Positions 39,659 to 49,790 of a stretch of DNA of 64,000 nt are shown here, piece after piece. The stretch comes from Bacteroidota bacterium (GTDB lineage: Bacteria; Bacteroidota; Bacteroidia; Chitinophagales; Chitinophagaceae). The notes below the pieces were generated by a model. That model did no database searches. It saw nothing but the letters and a program-made list of their open reading frames with translations, and was not told the DNA's origin. The first letter of the stretch is position 1. Each line of letters starts with the position of its first letter. A program made the position numbers and the translations under genes. Location of the stretch: assembly GCA_030706685.1 (NCBI GenBank), contig JAUZOA010000002.1, forward strand, positions 62,001 to 126,000, written 5' to 3'.

Positions 39659-40537
39659 TCAGCGATTCCGGCTGATAAAGAATTTCTGCAGCACTTTTAC
39701 ATAATCTTCGTCTGTGCGGATATGAAGCAGTTCACTGGCTGCTTTTTTAAATGTTTGTGTACTATAATCTGTGACCCGGAAAAACTCCTGCTGGTATTGC
39801 TGCCGGACAAACGCATTACTACTGTCAACCCATTTGGTTTCTCCTGACTCGGCATCCTGCACCTGCAGGATGCCTGCATCTGGTAATAGCATGTCCATCT
39901 TATCATACAATTTTATGCCTATTATATCATGTTTTTTTGACGCAACCCGTAACGCCTGTTCATAATTGGCATCCAGGAAATCGCTTAATATAAAGGCAAT
40001 GCTTTTTTGCCTCGTAGAGTTATTAAAAAACCGAAGCGCCGTACTCACCTGTGTTCCCCGGCTCTTAGGTTCTTTACTCAATAATTCACGAACGATATAT
40101 AAAGCATGCTGTCTGCCCTTTTTGGGGGGAATATAAGCTTCTACTTTATCGCTGTAAAAGATCACCCCGATTTTATCGGCGTTATTTACAGCGGAAAAAC
40201 TCAATACCGCCGCGATCTCCGTGACGATATCTCTTTTTGTCGAATTTACCGTCCCAAACAATGAGCTGTTACTGATATCCACCAGCAGCATTACAGTCAG
40301 TTCTCTTTCTTCTTCAAAGACCTTACTGAAGGGGTGACCAAACCTTGCCGATACGTTCCAGTCAATAAAACGAATATCATCACCCGCGGCATATTCTCTC
40401 ACTTCTTTGAATGACATTCCCTTTCCCTTAAAAGCACTGTGATACTCCCCGGTAAACAAGTCGCTGGTGAGCTTTTTGCTTTTGATCTCGAGTATCCGGA
40501 CCTTTTTTAATATTTCCGATGTAGTTAACATTTTCAA
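39659..40537 (-). CDS. DUF58 domain-containing protein
   Basis: GEYHSAFKGKGMSFKEVREYAAGDDIRFIDWNVSARFG...: DUF58 signature. Confidence 0.95.
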   Translation of the reverse strand: MKMLTTSEILKKVRILEIKSKKLTSDLFTGEYHSAFKGKGMSFKEVREYAAGDDIRFIDWNVSARFGHPFSKVFEEERELTVMLLVDISNSSLFGTVNSTKRDIVTEIAAVLSFSAVNNADKIGVIFYSDKVEAYIPPKKGRQHALYIVRELLSKEPKSRGTQVSTALRFFNNSTRQKSIAFILSDFLDANYEQALRVASKKHDIIGIKLYDKMDMLLPDAGILQVQDAESGETKWVDSSNAFVRQQYQQEFFRVTDYSTQTFKKAASELLHIRTDEDYVKVLQKFFISRNR

Positions 40538-40570
40538 TTACCAGTTACTGGTTACCGGCAACCATTTTTC

Positions 40571-41572
40571 TTACGGCACATTTATTTGTTTCAGCACTTC
40601 TTCGATCACCCCTTCTACATTGATGCTTTCCGCTTCCGCTTCATACGTCAACCCGATACGATGCCTCAACACATCATTACAAATGCTTCTCACATCTTCG
40701 GGGATCACAAATCCTCTTTTATTTAAAAATGCCTGCGATTTAGCAGCCAATGCCAGGTTGATGCTTCCTCTCGGAGACGCGCCATAAGAGATGAGCGGCT
40801 TCAGTTTTTCGAGTTTGTATTTTTCCGGGTTTCTTGTAGCAAAAACTATATCTAAAATGTATTGCTCAATTTTTTCATCCATATATATCTGTCTCACCAG
40901 TTCTCTTGCATTCGCAACTTCCTGTACAGAAACGACCTGCCTGACCTGGCCAAAATTCATCCCCTGTACATTTTGCCGGATGATCATCTGCTCTTCGTGC
41001 ATTTTGGGGTACCCCACCACTACTTTCATGATAAAACGATCCACCTGTGCCTCCGGCAATGGATAGGTGCCTTCCTGTTCCAACGGATTTTGCGTAGCTA
41101 ATACCAAAAAAGGTTCGTCCAATTTATAGGTTGTATCGCCGATCGTTACCTGCCGTTCCTGCATGGCTTCCAGGAGAGCCGATTGCACTTTGGCCGGCGC
41201 CCGGTTTATTTCATCTGCCAGAATAAAATTGGCGAAGATGGGCCCTTTTCGAACTACGAATTCATTTTTCTGCTGGTTGTAGATCATTGTACCGATCACA
41301 TCGGCCGGGAGCAGGTCCGGGGTAAATTGAATACGGCTGAACTTTGCATGAATGGCCTGTGAAAGAGATTTAATGGTCAGTGTCTTTGCCAGCCCGGGAA
41401 CGCCTTCCAGTAATACGTGGCCATTACTCAGCAGGCCAATGAGCAGGCGGTCCAGCATGTGGATCTGCCCTACAATAACATGGGCTACTTCCTCTCTCAG
41501 CTTGTCTATAAACTGGCCGGCGTGGCTGATCCTGTCATTTAGTTGTCGAATATCTTCGGCGGTTTTTAGCAT
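40571..41572 (-). CDS. MoxR family AAA+ ATPase
   Basis: HVLLEGVPGLAKTLTIKSL (Walker A), ILADEINRAPAKVQSALLEAMQERQVTIG (Walker B), TQNPLEQEGTYPLPEAQVDRF. Confidence 0.96.
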   Translation of the reverse strand: MLKTAEDIRQLNDRISHAGQFIDKLREEVAHVIVGQIHMLDRLLIGLLSNGHVLLEGVPGLAKTLTIKSLSQAIHAKFSRIQFTPDLLPADVIGTMIYNQQKNEFVVRKGPIFANFILADEINRAPAKVQSALLEAMQERQVTIGDTTYKLDEPFLVLATQNPLEQEGTYPLPEAQVDRFIMKVVVGYPKMHEEQMIIRQNVQGMNFGQVRQVVSVQEVANARELVRQIYMDEKIEQYILDIVFATRNPEKYKLEKLKPLISYGASPRGSINLALAAKSQAFLNKRGFVIPEDVRSICNDVLRHRIGLTYEAEAESINVEGVIEEVLKQINVP

Positions 41573-41726
41573 GGGATTGATTTATATGTCGCAAAATACG
41601 AACTAAGCTGTTAGCAAAATATTTGCCGATATGTCAATTGGCCAAAAATACTAAGGCAAACCGGGTATTTCTACCCTATTATTGCTGGCAAAGATTCTTT
41701 ATTTTTAACGCTATAATCCATATAAT

Positions 41727-42179
41727 ATGCGAAAACAACTACTCCTGGCCCCTGCTTTCCTTGTTATTGCTTTTGCAGTCGTAACCGGCTGTGGAAAGGA
41801 TAAAACCTCCGCACCGGCAAAAACGAAAACGGATTTGTTATGCCAATCCTCCTGGAAATTTGACCACGCAACCGCCGGCGGTGTAGACATATCATCCTCG
41901 ATAAACGCATGCTTAAAAGATAATATCGCTACCTTCTCCTCCAACAAAAATGTTGTCCTCGATGAAGGTACCAATGTTTGCTCCACGTCCTATGCAGGAA
42001 CTTATACCTGGGACCTTCAAAGCAGCGAAACGATACTACATATTTCCGGGATTATATTTCCCGGCGGTTCCAATGATTTTACACTTGTTTCTTTGACGGA
42101 AACCAATTTAGTGGTATCCCAGGTTATGACCATTTCACCCTTTCCGCCAACGACCGTAGAAGTAACCTTTAAGCATTAA
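41727..42179 (+). CDS. Lipocalin-like lipoprotein
   Basis: Lipobox VVTGCGKD; LLCQSSWKFD...YAGTYTWDLQSSETILHISG typical of lipocalin-like Bacteroidota lipoproteins. Confidence 0.75.
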   Translation: MRKQLLLAPAFLVIAFAVVTGCGKDKTSAPAKTKTDLLCQSSWKFDHATAGGVDISSSINACLKDNIATFSSNKNVVLDEGTNVCSTSYAGTYTWDLQSSETILHISGIIFPGGSNDFTLVSLTETNLVVSQVMTISPFPPTTVEVTFKH

Positions 42180-42181
42180 GA

Positions 42182-43897
42182 TCAGGAGAGATATTTCCCC
42201 ACGATAGGAACTCTTCTTCCCACGCCAAATGCCTTGCAACTGACTCTTATAATGGGACAGAATTGATTCCTTTTATATTCATTTGTATTTACCAGTTTTA
42301 ATATCCGCTCCGTGAGAGCTGCATCATATCCTTTGGTGATGATCTCATGCGGACCCTGCCTCAATTCGATATACTGGTATAATATCCTGTCCAGGATTTC
42401 ATATTCAGGCAGGCTGTCACTGTCTTTCTGGCCGGGTCTTAATTCTGCGGAAGGCGCTTTGGTTATAATATTGGAAGGTATAACCTGCCTGGTTCCGCTT
42501 TTTTTATTGATGAAATGCGCTAACGCATAGACCTGCATTTTATATACGTCTCCCAACACACTAAGTCCGCCTGCCATATCCCCATATAAGGTTCCATACC
42601 CGGTAGCTAATTCGCTTTTATTGGATGTATTCAATAATATATACCCGAATTTATTAGCAATCGCCATCAGCAAATTTCCCCTTGTCCGGCTTTGGATGTT
42701 TTCTTCCGCGATCCCGAAGGGAAGGTCATTGAAGACAGGTTTAAGCGCAGTAAGAAAACTGTCATAAATATTTTGTATCGGGATGATATCGTAAGAGTTT
42801 CCAAGATTCTTACTTAGTTGTTCTGCATCGGTTACAGAATGCGAAGAAGAATATTGTGATGGCATTAATATCGCTCTCACGTTTTCCCTGCCAAGAGCTT
42901 CTACTGCCAGTGCCTGTGTTACAGCACTGTCAATACCACCTGAAGAACCAAGTATGGCTTTATTGAAACCCATTTTCCTGAAATAATCTCTTATTCCAAG
43001 GATAATGGCCTGATAGATTTCCTCAATATTTTTTTCCTCCGCCAGGTACTGAATGGTATCCTCACCCTGTCCTACTTCAAAGGCCGAATAATAATAAGCC
43101 CCGCCGGGGGGGGCTTTTGAAGACCCGGATCTTTGCGAAAGTTTTTCAAGATCAAACAGCGCATAATCTTCTTCAAAATATTTCATCTCTTTTACCTTAT
43201 TGCCATTGATATCATAAACGAGGCTCCCCCCGTCAAAAACGATCTCTGTTTGTGAGCCTACTGTATTGCAATAGAGCATCGGGAGTTTATATTTGAGCGT
43301 ATGCGCCTTTATAATACTGTTTCTCACAATATCCTGCGCATAATTATAAGGAGAAGCTGATAAGTTGATCATTACATCCGGCGCGAAAGGCATCAGTTTT
43401 TCCATCGGGGTGATACGGTACAACGGGTTATCACCCATATTCCAGATATCTTCACAGATCGTTACCGCCAATTTTTTCCCCCTGAACTCCATTATTTTCC
43501 AATCATAGGCCGGCTCGAAATAACGATACTCATCAAACACATCATAATTCGGCAGAAGTGTTTTATGTATCTCGGATTTTATTTCCTTTTCGTATAAAAG
43601 GAAAACGGCATTGAAAAGACGCTTGCCTTCTTTTTGAGTATTTCGTGAAGGACTGCCAATAAGCACACCGATCGTATCAGCATGTTGCCGGATACGATTA
43701 ATTGACTCATAACATTTATTGATAAAATCATTGAACTCAAGAAAATCACGGGGCGGGTAGCCGCATACACATAATTCAGAAAAGACTACGAGATCGGCGC
43801 CTTCCTTTTTTGCCCGGACGATGCCTTCAATGATCTTTTGTGTATTATCTTCGAAATTCCCGATATGATAATTCTGCTGCGCCAGTACGATCTTCAT
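42182..43897 (-). CDS. nadE: Glutamine-dependent NAD+ synthetase
   Basis: N-terminal nitrilase-like domain (FSELCVCGYPPRDFL, CEDIWNMGD); synthetase domain GSSGGIDSAVTQALAVEALG, NTSNKSELATGYGTLYGDMAGGLSVLGDVYK. Confidence 0.97.
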   Translation of the reverse strand: MKIVLAQQNYHIGNFEDNTQKIIEGIVRAKKEGADLVVFSELCVCGYPPRDFLEFNDFINKCYESINRIRQHADTIGVLIGSPSRNTQKEGKRLFNAVFLLYEKEIKSEIHKTLLPNYDVFDEYRYFEPAYDWKIMEFRGKKLAVTICEDIWNMGDNPLYRITPMEKLMPFAPDVMINLSASPYNYAQDIVRNSIIKAHTLKYKLPMLYCNTVGSQTEIVFDGGSLVYDINGNKVKEMKYFEEDYALFDLEKLSQRSGSSKAPPGGAYYYSAFEVGQGEDTIQYLAEEKNIEEIYQAIILGIRDYFRKMGFNKAILGSSGGIDSAVTQALAVEALGRENVRAILMPSQYSSSHSVTDAEQLSKNLGNSYDIIPIQNIYDSFLTALKPVFNDLPFGIAEENIQSRTRGNLLMAIANKFGYILLNTSNKSELATGYGTLYGDMAGGLSVLGDVYKMQVYALAHFINKKSGTRQVIPSNIITKAPSAELRPGQKDSDSLPEYEILDRILYQYIELRQGPHEIITKGYDAALTERILKLVNTNEYKRNQFCPIIRVSCKAFGVGRRVPIVGKYLS

Positions 43898-44057
43898 AAC
43901 GCAAATTTACTATACATACCCGAGAATTCTTTACCCCCCACGCGGCACGCTAAATGCAACAAATGGGGTTAAAACCCCGGTTCCTAATTCCTAAATCCAA
44001 ATCTCTCCTCTATCTTCGCGGGCAACATTTTTTAACCCGGTTCGTTTATTCATAGCT

Positions 44058-45095
44058 ATGAAAAAACTTGTTGCCCCATTGTTCGCCATCCTTTTGCTGG
44101 TCTCCTGTAAGAATAAAAAAAATATCCCGGATGTATCAGGGATAAAAGCCAGTCTCACCATACAAAGGTTTGATGAGGATTTTTTCTCCCTGGATACTAC
44201 GGATATCGAGAATGGATTATCCACCCTGCAGGCAAAATATCCTGATTTCCTGCCTCTTTTTTTCCAGAATATTATCGGCGTTTCTGATAAAAATGGGATA
44301 AAGACCTATTACCGCCTGTACAAGCCTGTATTCGATTCATCGCAAAAATTGTATAAAGATTTTAATCCCGTAAAAAAACAAATTGAGCAGGCTTTACGGT
44401 ATGTAAAATATTATTTTCCTGCTTATAAACTACCGGCATCCATTAAAACGGTCGTCGGCCCCATGAATTCCATGCAGGATTTCGCCATGATGGGTAACGG
44501 CGATTATGTTCCCGATTTCCTTGGAACCGATTTTATAGGGATCAGCCTTCAGTTTTACCTGGGAAAAGATTTTTCCTTATACAATACAGAATATTTCATT
44601 AACAATGTGGCTCCCTTGTACAGGAGCCGCCGCTTTAGTAAAGAATATATTATCGGTGATGTAATGAAATTGATCACCGAAGACATTTTCCCGGATAAAA
44701 GCAAAGGCAAGCCGCTTATCGAACAAATGATCGAAAAAGGAAAACAATGGTGGATGATGGATAAATTCCTGCCAGAAATTCCCGACTCAATCAAAACCGG
44801 TTATACTAAGCAGCAACTGGACTGGTGTAATGAGAATGAAGGGTTAATATGGAGCTGGATCCAAAAACATGAAGATGTCAACTCTATCAACCCGGTTACT
44901 ATACAAACTTATATTGGTGAAGGACCCTTTACACAAGGCTTTTCGCAGGAGCTCTCCCCGGGCAATCTGGGGCAATGGATCGGGTGGCAGATCGTAAAAA
45001 AATTTGTTAATAATAACCCGGGCATGAAACCAGAAGAAATAATGCAAACCTCGCCCAGAAAGATATTAGAAGAAGCTAAATATAAGCCGAAATAG
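44058..45095 (+). CDS. gldB: Gliding motility lipoprotein GldB
   Basis: Lipobox LLLVSCKN; IQRFDEDFFSLDTTDIENGLSTLQAKYPDFLPLFFQNIIGV characteristic of GldB. Confidence 0.92.
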   Translation: MKKLVAPLFAILLLVSCKNKKNIPDVSGIKASLTIQRFDEDFFSLDTTDIENGLSTLQAKYPDFLPLFFQNIIGVSDKNGIKTYYRLYKPVFDSSQKLYKDFNPVKKQIEQALRYVKYYFPAYKLPASIKTVVGPMNSMQDFAMMGNGDYVPDFLGTDFIGISLQFYLGKDFSLYNTEYFINNVAPLYRSRRFSKEYIIGDVMKLITEDIFPDKSKGKPLIEQMIEKGKQWWMMDKFLPEIPDSIKTGYTKQQLDWCNENEGLIWSWIQKHEDVNSINPVTIQTYIGEGPFTQGFSQELSPGNLGQWIGWQIVKKFVNNNPGMKPEEIMQTSPRKILEEAKYKPK

Positions 45096-45153
45096 GGTTA
45101 TTTTGCTTACATTGCATGGTTGTCCTGGTTACTTATCCCGGTCAATCCATTTT

Positions 45154-46197
45154 ATGAAAAGCCTCTCCGCTCTTTCCGACCCCGTTTATCTTCCCAAAGA
45201 AAAATATAACTGGTATGATAAATTCTGGTTGCGCCATATGAATGATAAGCGTGACCTTCCCTTTATTTATCTGCTTACCATCCTTCATATCGTTGTTATC
45301 AGTACTGCCATTGTTTTATATACTCCTTTGCTAAAAGGAGGATGGTGGTGGCTGGCGGCAATCCCCTATTTCTATATTTCCCAGTTTTATTTCAAAGGAA
45401 GATTCGGTCTCATGTTTCATTGCATCTGTCATCGCAAATGTTTTAAAAGACGTGACCAATGGCTTCATACATACATTACCTGGTTTGTTTGTCCTTTTTT
45501 TGGTCACGCCCCCGAAGGTTATTTCAGCCACCATATTGGCATGCACCATATCGAGAACAATATGGCTGATGATACCAGCAGTACAATGGCTTACCAGCGC
45601 GATAGTGTAAAAAGTTTTTTAGCGTACTTTGTAAAATTCCTTTTTGTCGGCGTGAAGAATACTATCCTGTACCTGTATCACCGGAAAAGGAAAAAACTAT
45701 ACATGCGTTTTACTTTTGGCGAATACGTATACCTGGCTTTTTGTATCGCGATGTGTTTTGTAAATCTTAAAGCAACCCTGGTAATTTTTATCGTCCCCCT
45801 TCTTTTTGCACGGCTGGTGATGATGCTGGGCAACTGGACGCAACATTCTTTTATTGACAGCAGGAACCCCGATAATTTCTATACCAATTCGATCAACTGT
45901 ATCAATACTAAATATAACGATGTTTGCTGGAATGATGGCTATCACATTATTCATCATTTGCGCCCGGGTATGCATTATACAGATATGCCGGCTGAGTTTT
46001 TAAAAAGAAAAGATGAATTTGCCCGGAATAAAGCCATCGTCTTTGACGGCATCCACTATCTCCATATTTTTATTTTCCTGCTCACCAAGCGATATGATAA
46101 ACTGGCCGACAATCTCGTAAACATCAATAATATGTTTGCCAGCCGGGAAGAGGCTATAAGCATAATGAGAGACAGGACGAGAAGAATACCTGTTTAA
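45154..46197 (+). CDS. Fatty acid desaturase family membrane protein
   Basis: His boxes HHIGMHHIENN, WTQHSFID, DGYHIIHHLRPGMHY. Start trimmed to MKSLSALSDPVYLPK. Confidence 0.9.
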   Translation: MKSLSALSDPVYLPKEKYNWYDKFWLRHMNDKRDLPFIYLLTILHIVVISTAIVLYTPLLKGGWWWLAAIPYFYISQFYFKGRFGLMFHCICHRKCFKRRDQWLHTYITWFVCPFFGHAPEGYFSHHIGMHHIENNMADDTSSTMAYQRDSVKSFLAYFVKFLFVGVKNTILYLYHRKRKKLYMRFTFGEYVYLAFCIAMCFVNLKATLVIFIVPLLFARLVMMLGNWTQHSFIDSRNPDNFYTNSINCINTKYNDVCWNDGYHIIHHLRPGMHYTDMPAEFLKRKDEFARNKAIVFDGIHYLHIFIFLLTKRYDKLADNLVNINNMFASREEAISIMRDRTRRIPV

Positions 46198-46302
46198 ATA
46201 TTGAATGAAAAATACAGAATATTAAATGTAAAAGGATCTAAGGACTACAGGAATGTTCTTTTTTATATATTATTCCGGGAAAGAAAACAGGAGGACAAGA
46301 GG

Positions 46303-46689
46303 TCAATTATACTTCATCGGAACGATCATCTCAAAAGCTGGAATATCTACTTCAAACATAATTTTATTGTTCAGGTTTTCCATCAGGTAGGTGCCTTTCA
46401 TTTTACCCATTTCGGTGCGGAGATTACAACCACTGACATATTGGTAACTTTCGCCGGGTTTTAATATTGGTTGCACTCCTACTACCCCTTCTCCTTCTAC
46501 TTCACGATGAGTGCCATTGCTGTCAAATATCTGCCAGTTGCGGCGATGCAATTTAATCGGGAAAGAATTGTGATTCTCCAGCGTAATGCGATAAGCAAAC
46601 ATAAACTCCGATTGCAGCGGGTTACTATAATCGGGCTGATAAAATGTGACAACACTTACCTGTACACCTTCGGAGATAATGCTGCTCAT
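46303..46689 (-). CDS. apaG: ApaG domain protein
   Basis: FMFAYRITLENHNSFPIKLHRRNWQIFDSNGTHREVEGEGVVGVQPILKPGESYQYVSGCNLRTEMGKMKGTYLM: ApaG signature. Confidence 0.96.
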   Translation of the reverse strand: MSSIISEGVQVSVVTFYQPDYSNPLQSEFMFAYRITLENHNSFPIKLHRRNWQIFDSNGTHREVEGEGVVGVQPILKPGESYQYVSGCNLRTEMGKMKGTYLMENLNNKIMFEVDIPAFEMIVPMKYN

Positions 46690-46780
46690 AAAAAATGGCT
46701 TTGTGTAAAAGTAAAGAAAAAGACTGATGTCTGTAAAACCTCTTTAATTTTGCGCCTTTGATAGTAATAACACGTATAAT

Positions 46781-48232
46781 ATGAAGATAGCAGTAGCAAA
46801 AGGAGATGGAATAGGGCCGGAAATAATGGATGCCGTACTCAGTGTATTTCAGGCAAATAGCGTTCCCCTGGAGTACGAATTCGTGGAAATGGGCAAATGG
46901 GTTTTTGACAAGGGATTTTCCAATGGCATGACCCCCGATGCAAAAACTACCATCGAAAACCTTGGCATTTTGTTCAAAGGCCCGATGGAAACACCCAAGG
47001 GAAAAGGTGTAAAAAGCGTGAATGTAACAGCCCGGAAGACCTGGAATACCTATGCCAATAAAAGGGTCTTCCAGACACTTCATGGTGTGGATACGGTTTT
47101 CAGCAAAGCAGGAATTCCCATTGATATAACCGTTGTACGGGAAAATATTGAAGACACGTATGGCGGTATCGAACATATGCTTACACATGATGTAGCATTA
47201 AGCCGGCGTTTTATTACGCGTCCCGGAAGCCTGCAGGTGATCAAGTATGCATTTGAAATGGCAAAAAAGAAAAATGCCAAACGCATTACCTGCGGTCATA
47301 AGGCCAACATCATGAAAATAACCGACGGTTTATTTTTAGAATGTTTTTATGAAGTAGCTAAAGAATATCCTGGGTTAAAATCCGATGATGTAATCGTGGA
47401 TGATCTTTGCATGAAATTAGTTACGCGGCCCGATACATTTGATGTAATCGTACTTACTAACCTTCAGGGAGATATTGTTTCTGATTTGTGTGCCGGCCTG
47501 GTTGGTGGCCTTGGTTTTGCGCCATCGGCCAATATCGGCGATCATATCTGCATATTCGAAGCCGTACATGGTACCGCGCCGGATATTGCAGGAAAAAATA
47601 TCGCGAACCCCACCGCGCTTTTGCTTAGTGGGATTGCCATGCTCCGTCATCTTGGCTATATGCAGAATGCTGCTGTAATCGAAAATGCTTTGCTCTATAC
47701 TTTGGAGCAGGGTTTTCGTACCGGTGACTTTGGCGATAAAAGTAAACAGGCTTTAAATACTACTCAATTCGCAGAAACAATCGCGGGCAATTTCGGAAAA
47801 GAGCCGCAAATGAATGCAAAACCCCTCCTGGCAAATATGCCGGCAACTCCCACTCATTTTAAACTGGAAAAAAACCCGATGCTGGTATCCAAAGAAATGG
47901 AAGAAGAAACGATTGCAGGGGTAGATATGTTTATTGAAAGCGATGAGCAGCCAGAAATAATTGCCCATAAATGCCAGCGTCATGCCGGGGTAAAATTCAA
48001 CCTGATCAATGTCAGCAACCGGGGCACGCAGGTTTGGCCTACTGGTTCTGTATTCACTAACCTCGTTAACCAGTACAATGTTCGTTTCGAAAGCATAGAT
48101 GGCTCCCCGCTCAATCAGCAGGACATAATCGGTCTGTATGTCAGTCTCAGCGGCAATTTCAAAATCTGCTCCCTGGAATTGCTTAATAAATGGGGAGATA
48201 AGAAAGCGTATTCATTAGCACAGGGTCAGTGA
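46781..48232 (+). CDS. icd: Isocitrate dehydrogenase, Thermus-type with C-terminal extension
   Basis: VAKGDGIGPEIMDAV...NLQGDIVSDLCAGLVGGLGFAPSANIGDHICIFEAVHGTAPDIAGKNIANPTALLLSG; about 130-aa C-terminal extension. Confidence 0.93.
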   Translation: MKIAVAKGDGIGPEIMDAVLSVFQANSVPLEYEFVEMGKWVFDKGFSNGMTPDAKTTIENLGILFKGPMETPKGKGVKSVNVTARKTWNTYANKRVFQTLHGVDTVFSKAGIPIDITVVRENIEDTYGGIEHMLTHDVALSRRFITRPGSLQVIKYAFEMAKKKNAKRITCGHKANIMKITDGLFLECFYEVAKEYPGLKSDDVIVDDLCMKLVTRPDTFDVIVLTNLQGDIVSDLCAGLVGGLGFAPSANIGDHICIFEAVHGTAPDIAGKNIANPTALLLSGIAMLRHLGYMQNAAVIENALLYTLEQGFRTGDFGDKSKQALNTTQFAETIAGNFGKEPQMNAKPLLANMPATPTHFKLEKNPMLVSKEMEEETIAGVDMFIESDEQPEIIAHKCQRHAGVKFNLINVSNRGTQVWPTGSVFTNLVNQYNVRFESIDGSPLNQQDIIGLYVSLSGNFKICSLELLNKWGDKKAYSLAQGQ

Positions 48233-48263
48233 TTGTTTATAGTTTATGGTCCCGGGTTTATGG

Positions 48264-48392
48264 TTATGCTAAAAAAGTCACTGTCGCAATTACCAGGAAC
48301 AAGAAAATAGATATATACCCGCTATTGAGCTTTAAGCTACTTTTTCTTTTATACCAAAAAAGATTCTGCATCCCCGGCAACAGGTAAACCAT
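48264..48392 (-). other. Possible small membrane ORF or gene remnant (42 aa)
   Basis: MVYLLPGMQNLFWYKRKSSLKLNSGYISIFLFLVIATVTFLA*; hydrophobic C-terminal segment. Confidence 0.3.
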
Positions 48393-48466
48393 GGCACCAC
48401 CGGGAGGGACCAGGAAAAGCGCTCAAAGAAAGGGTCCAAAAAATAGCCGGGAAAAATTCCCTTACG

Positions 48467-48808
48467 TCAACTTTTTTTTGCCTGCTTATAACCGTTTTTG
48501 ATAAGCCATTGCATCACTTTCTCCCGCTGATCTCCCTGTATGATAATTTCACCATCTTTGACCGATCCGCCTGTTCCGCAAAAGTTTTTAATTTTTTTTC
48601 CCAGTTCATCAAGATCATTTTCTTTGCCTGCAAAGCCCAATATTAATGTCACTGCTTTCCCGGCCCGGTGCTTTGTATCTAATCTTACCCGTAAGACCTG
48701 CTGTGCAGGCAATAAAGTTTCAACATCCTCTTTCTCTTCCCGGAAAGTAAAATCAGGATCGGTACTGTAAACAAATCCCCGGCTGTCCGGTTTATTTTTT
48801 TTACTCAT
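48467..48808 (-). CDS. SUI1/eIF1-like translation initiation factor (YciH family)
   Basis: RLDTKHRAGKAVTLILGFAGKENDLDELGKKIKNFCGTGGSVKDGEIIIQGDQREKVMQWLIKNGYK. Confidence 0.95.
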   Translation of the reverse strand: MSKKNKPDSRGFVYSTDPDFTFREEKEDVETLLPAQQVLRVRLDTKHRAGKAVTLILGFAGKENDLDELGKKIKNFCGTGGSVKDGEIIIQGDQREKVMQWLIKNGYKQAKKS

Positions 48809-48825
48809 TTTTAAATCTTGTTGAT

Positions 48826-49686
48826 TTATTTTTTAATGACCGCCTTCAGGCTCATATCAAGACTTCTTGCCTGGTGAATCAAAGCGCCTGCGCTTACATA
48901 ATCAACCCCTGTCGCTGCATACTCCTGTATATTATCAAGATTGATGCCGCCGCTGGCTTCTGTTTCGAATGCGCCGCCGATAAGCGCTACTGCTTCTTTT
49001 ACCTGTTCCGGCATAAAATTATCCAGCATGATACGGAACACTTTTCCTTTACCCGCAACTATTACTTTTCTTACATCCTCAATAGTCCGGGTTTCCACTT
49101 CTATTTTTAATCCGGGTTTTTTTGTCTTTACATATTCGCCGGCATTCTGTATTGCTTTTTCAATGCCTCCGCAAAAGTCAATATGATTATCCTTCAGCAT
49201 GATCATATCATATAGACCAAACCGGTGATTGACTCCACCGCCGATGCGCACCGCTTCTTTTTCCAGCAGGCGGAAATTAGGAGTTGTCTTCCGGGTATCC
49301 AGCAAACGAGTCCTGTATCCTTCCAGTTTGTCCGCGTATTGTCTTGTCAGGGTAGCTATTCCGCTCATACGCTGCATGCAGTTCAACACCAGTCTTTCGC
49401 ATTGGAGGATGGTCTGCACCGGCGCAGTGATTTCAAAAGCTTTTTCGCCGGCTTTCATTCTATCACCGTCATTCTTAAATGCAATAAAAGAGCTGTTTTT
49501 CTCTTTATACGTAAAGATCTTTTGGGCGATCCCCACTCCCGCCAGTATGCCTTCTTCTTTTATCTTCAGCACCGCTTTTCCGCTTGCGTCGGCAGGAATA
49601 CAGGAAAGCGTTGAATGATCTCCGTCACCAATATCTTCTTTGAGTGCTTCCTCTATGAAATGATATAATCGCTGATTGGGATCCAT
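48826..49686 (-). CDS. nadC: Nicotinate-nucleotide pyrophosphorylase (carboxylating)
   Basis: EDIGDGDHSTLSCIP, LNCMQRMSGIATLTRQYAD, RLLDTRKTTPNFRLLEKEAVRIGGGVNHRFGLYDMIMLKDNH. Confidence 0.97.
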   Translation of the reverse strand: MDPNQRLYHFIEEALKEDIGDGDHSTLSCIPADASGKAVLKIKEEGILAGVGIAQKIFTYKEKNSSFIAFKNDGDRMKAGEKAFEITAPVQTILQCERLVLNCMQRMSGIATLTRQYADKLEGYRTRLLDTRKTTPNFRLLEKEAVRIGGGVNHRFGLYDMIMLKDNHIDFCGGIEKAIQNAGEYVKTKKPGLKIEVETRTIEDVRKVIVAGKGKVFRIMLDNFMPEQVKEAVALIGGAFETEASGGINLDNIQEYAATGVDYVSAGALIHQARSLDMSLKAVIKK

Positions 49687-49732
49687 ATCAACAAAAATAC
49701 TACTTCGCTTTAAGCTTCACGGCAGCGAATAA

Positions 49733-49763
49733 AAAAGCCCCCTGGAAAAACAAGAGGGCCCTT
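49733..49763 (-). terminator. Rho-independent terminator downstream of the DUF4783 gene
   Basis: Minus strand GGGCCCTCTTGTTTTTCCAGGGGGC followed by TTTTTT. Confidence 0.65.
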
Positions 49764-49790
49764 TCAATTCTTTTTTTTGAAACAATCGGT

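Noticed and set aside
42179-42182. Convergent stops 2 bp apart with no visible terminator
   Set aside because: Common in compact genomes; no further signal.
43098-43114. GC-rich/poly-G run (ccccgccggggggggg) inside nadE as a phase-variation tract
   Set aside because: The frame continues normally through it and nadE is essential-type; no support for phase variation without read-level data.
46625-47188. 187-aa minus-strand ORF
   Set aside because: Antisense to the icd coding sequence and overlapping the apaG start; no domain-like features.
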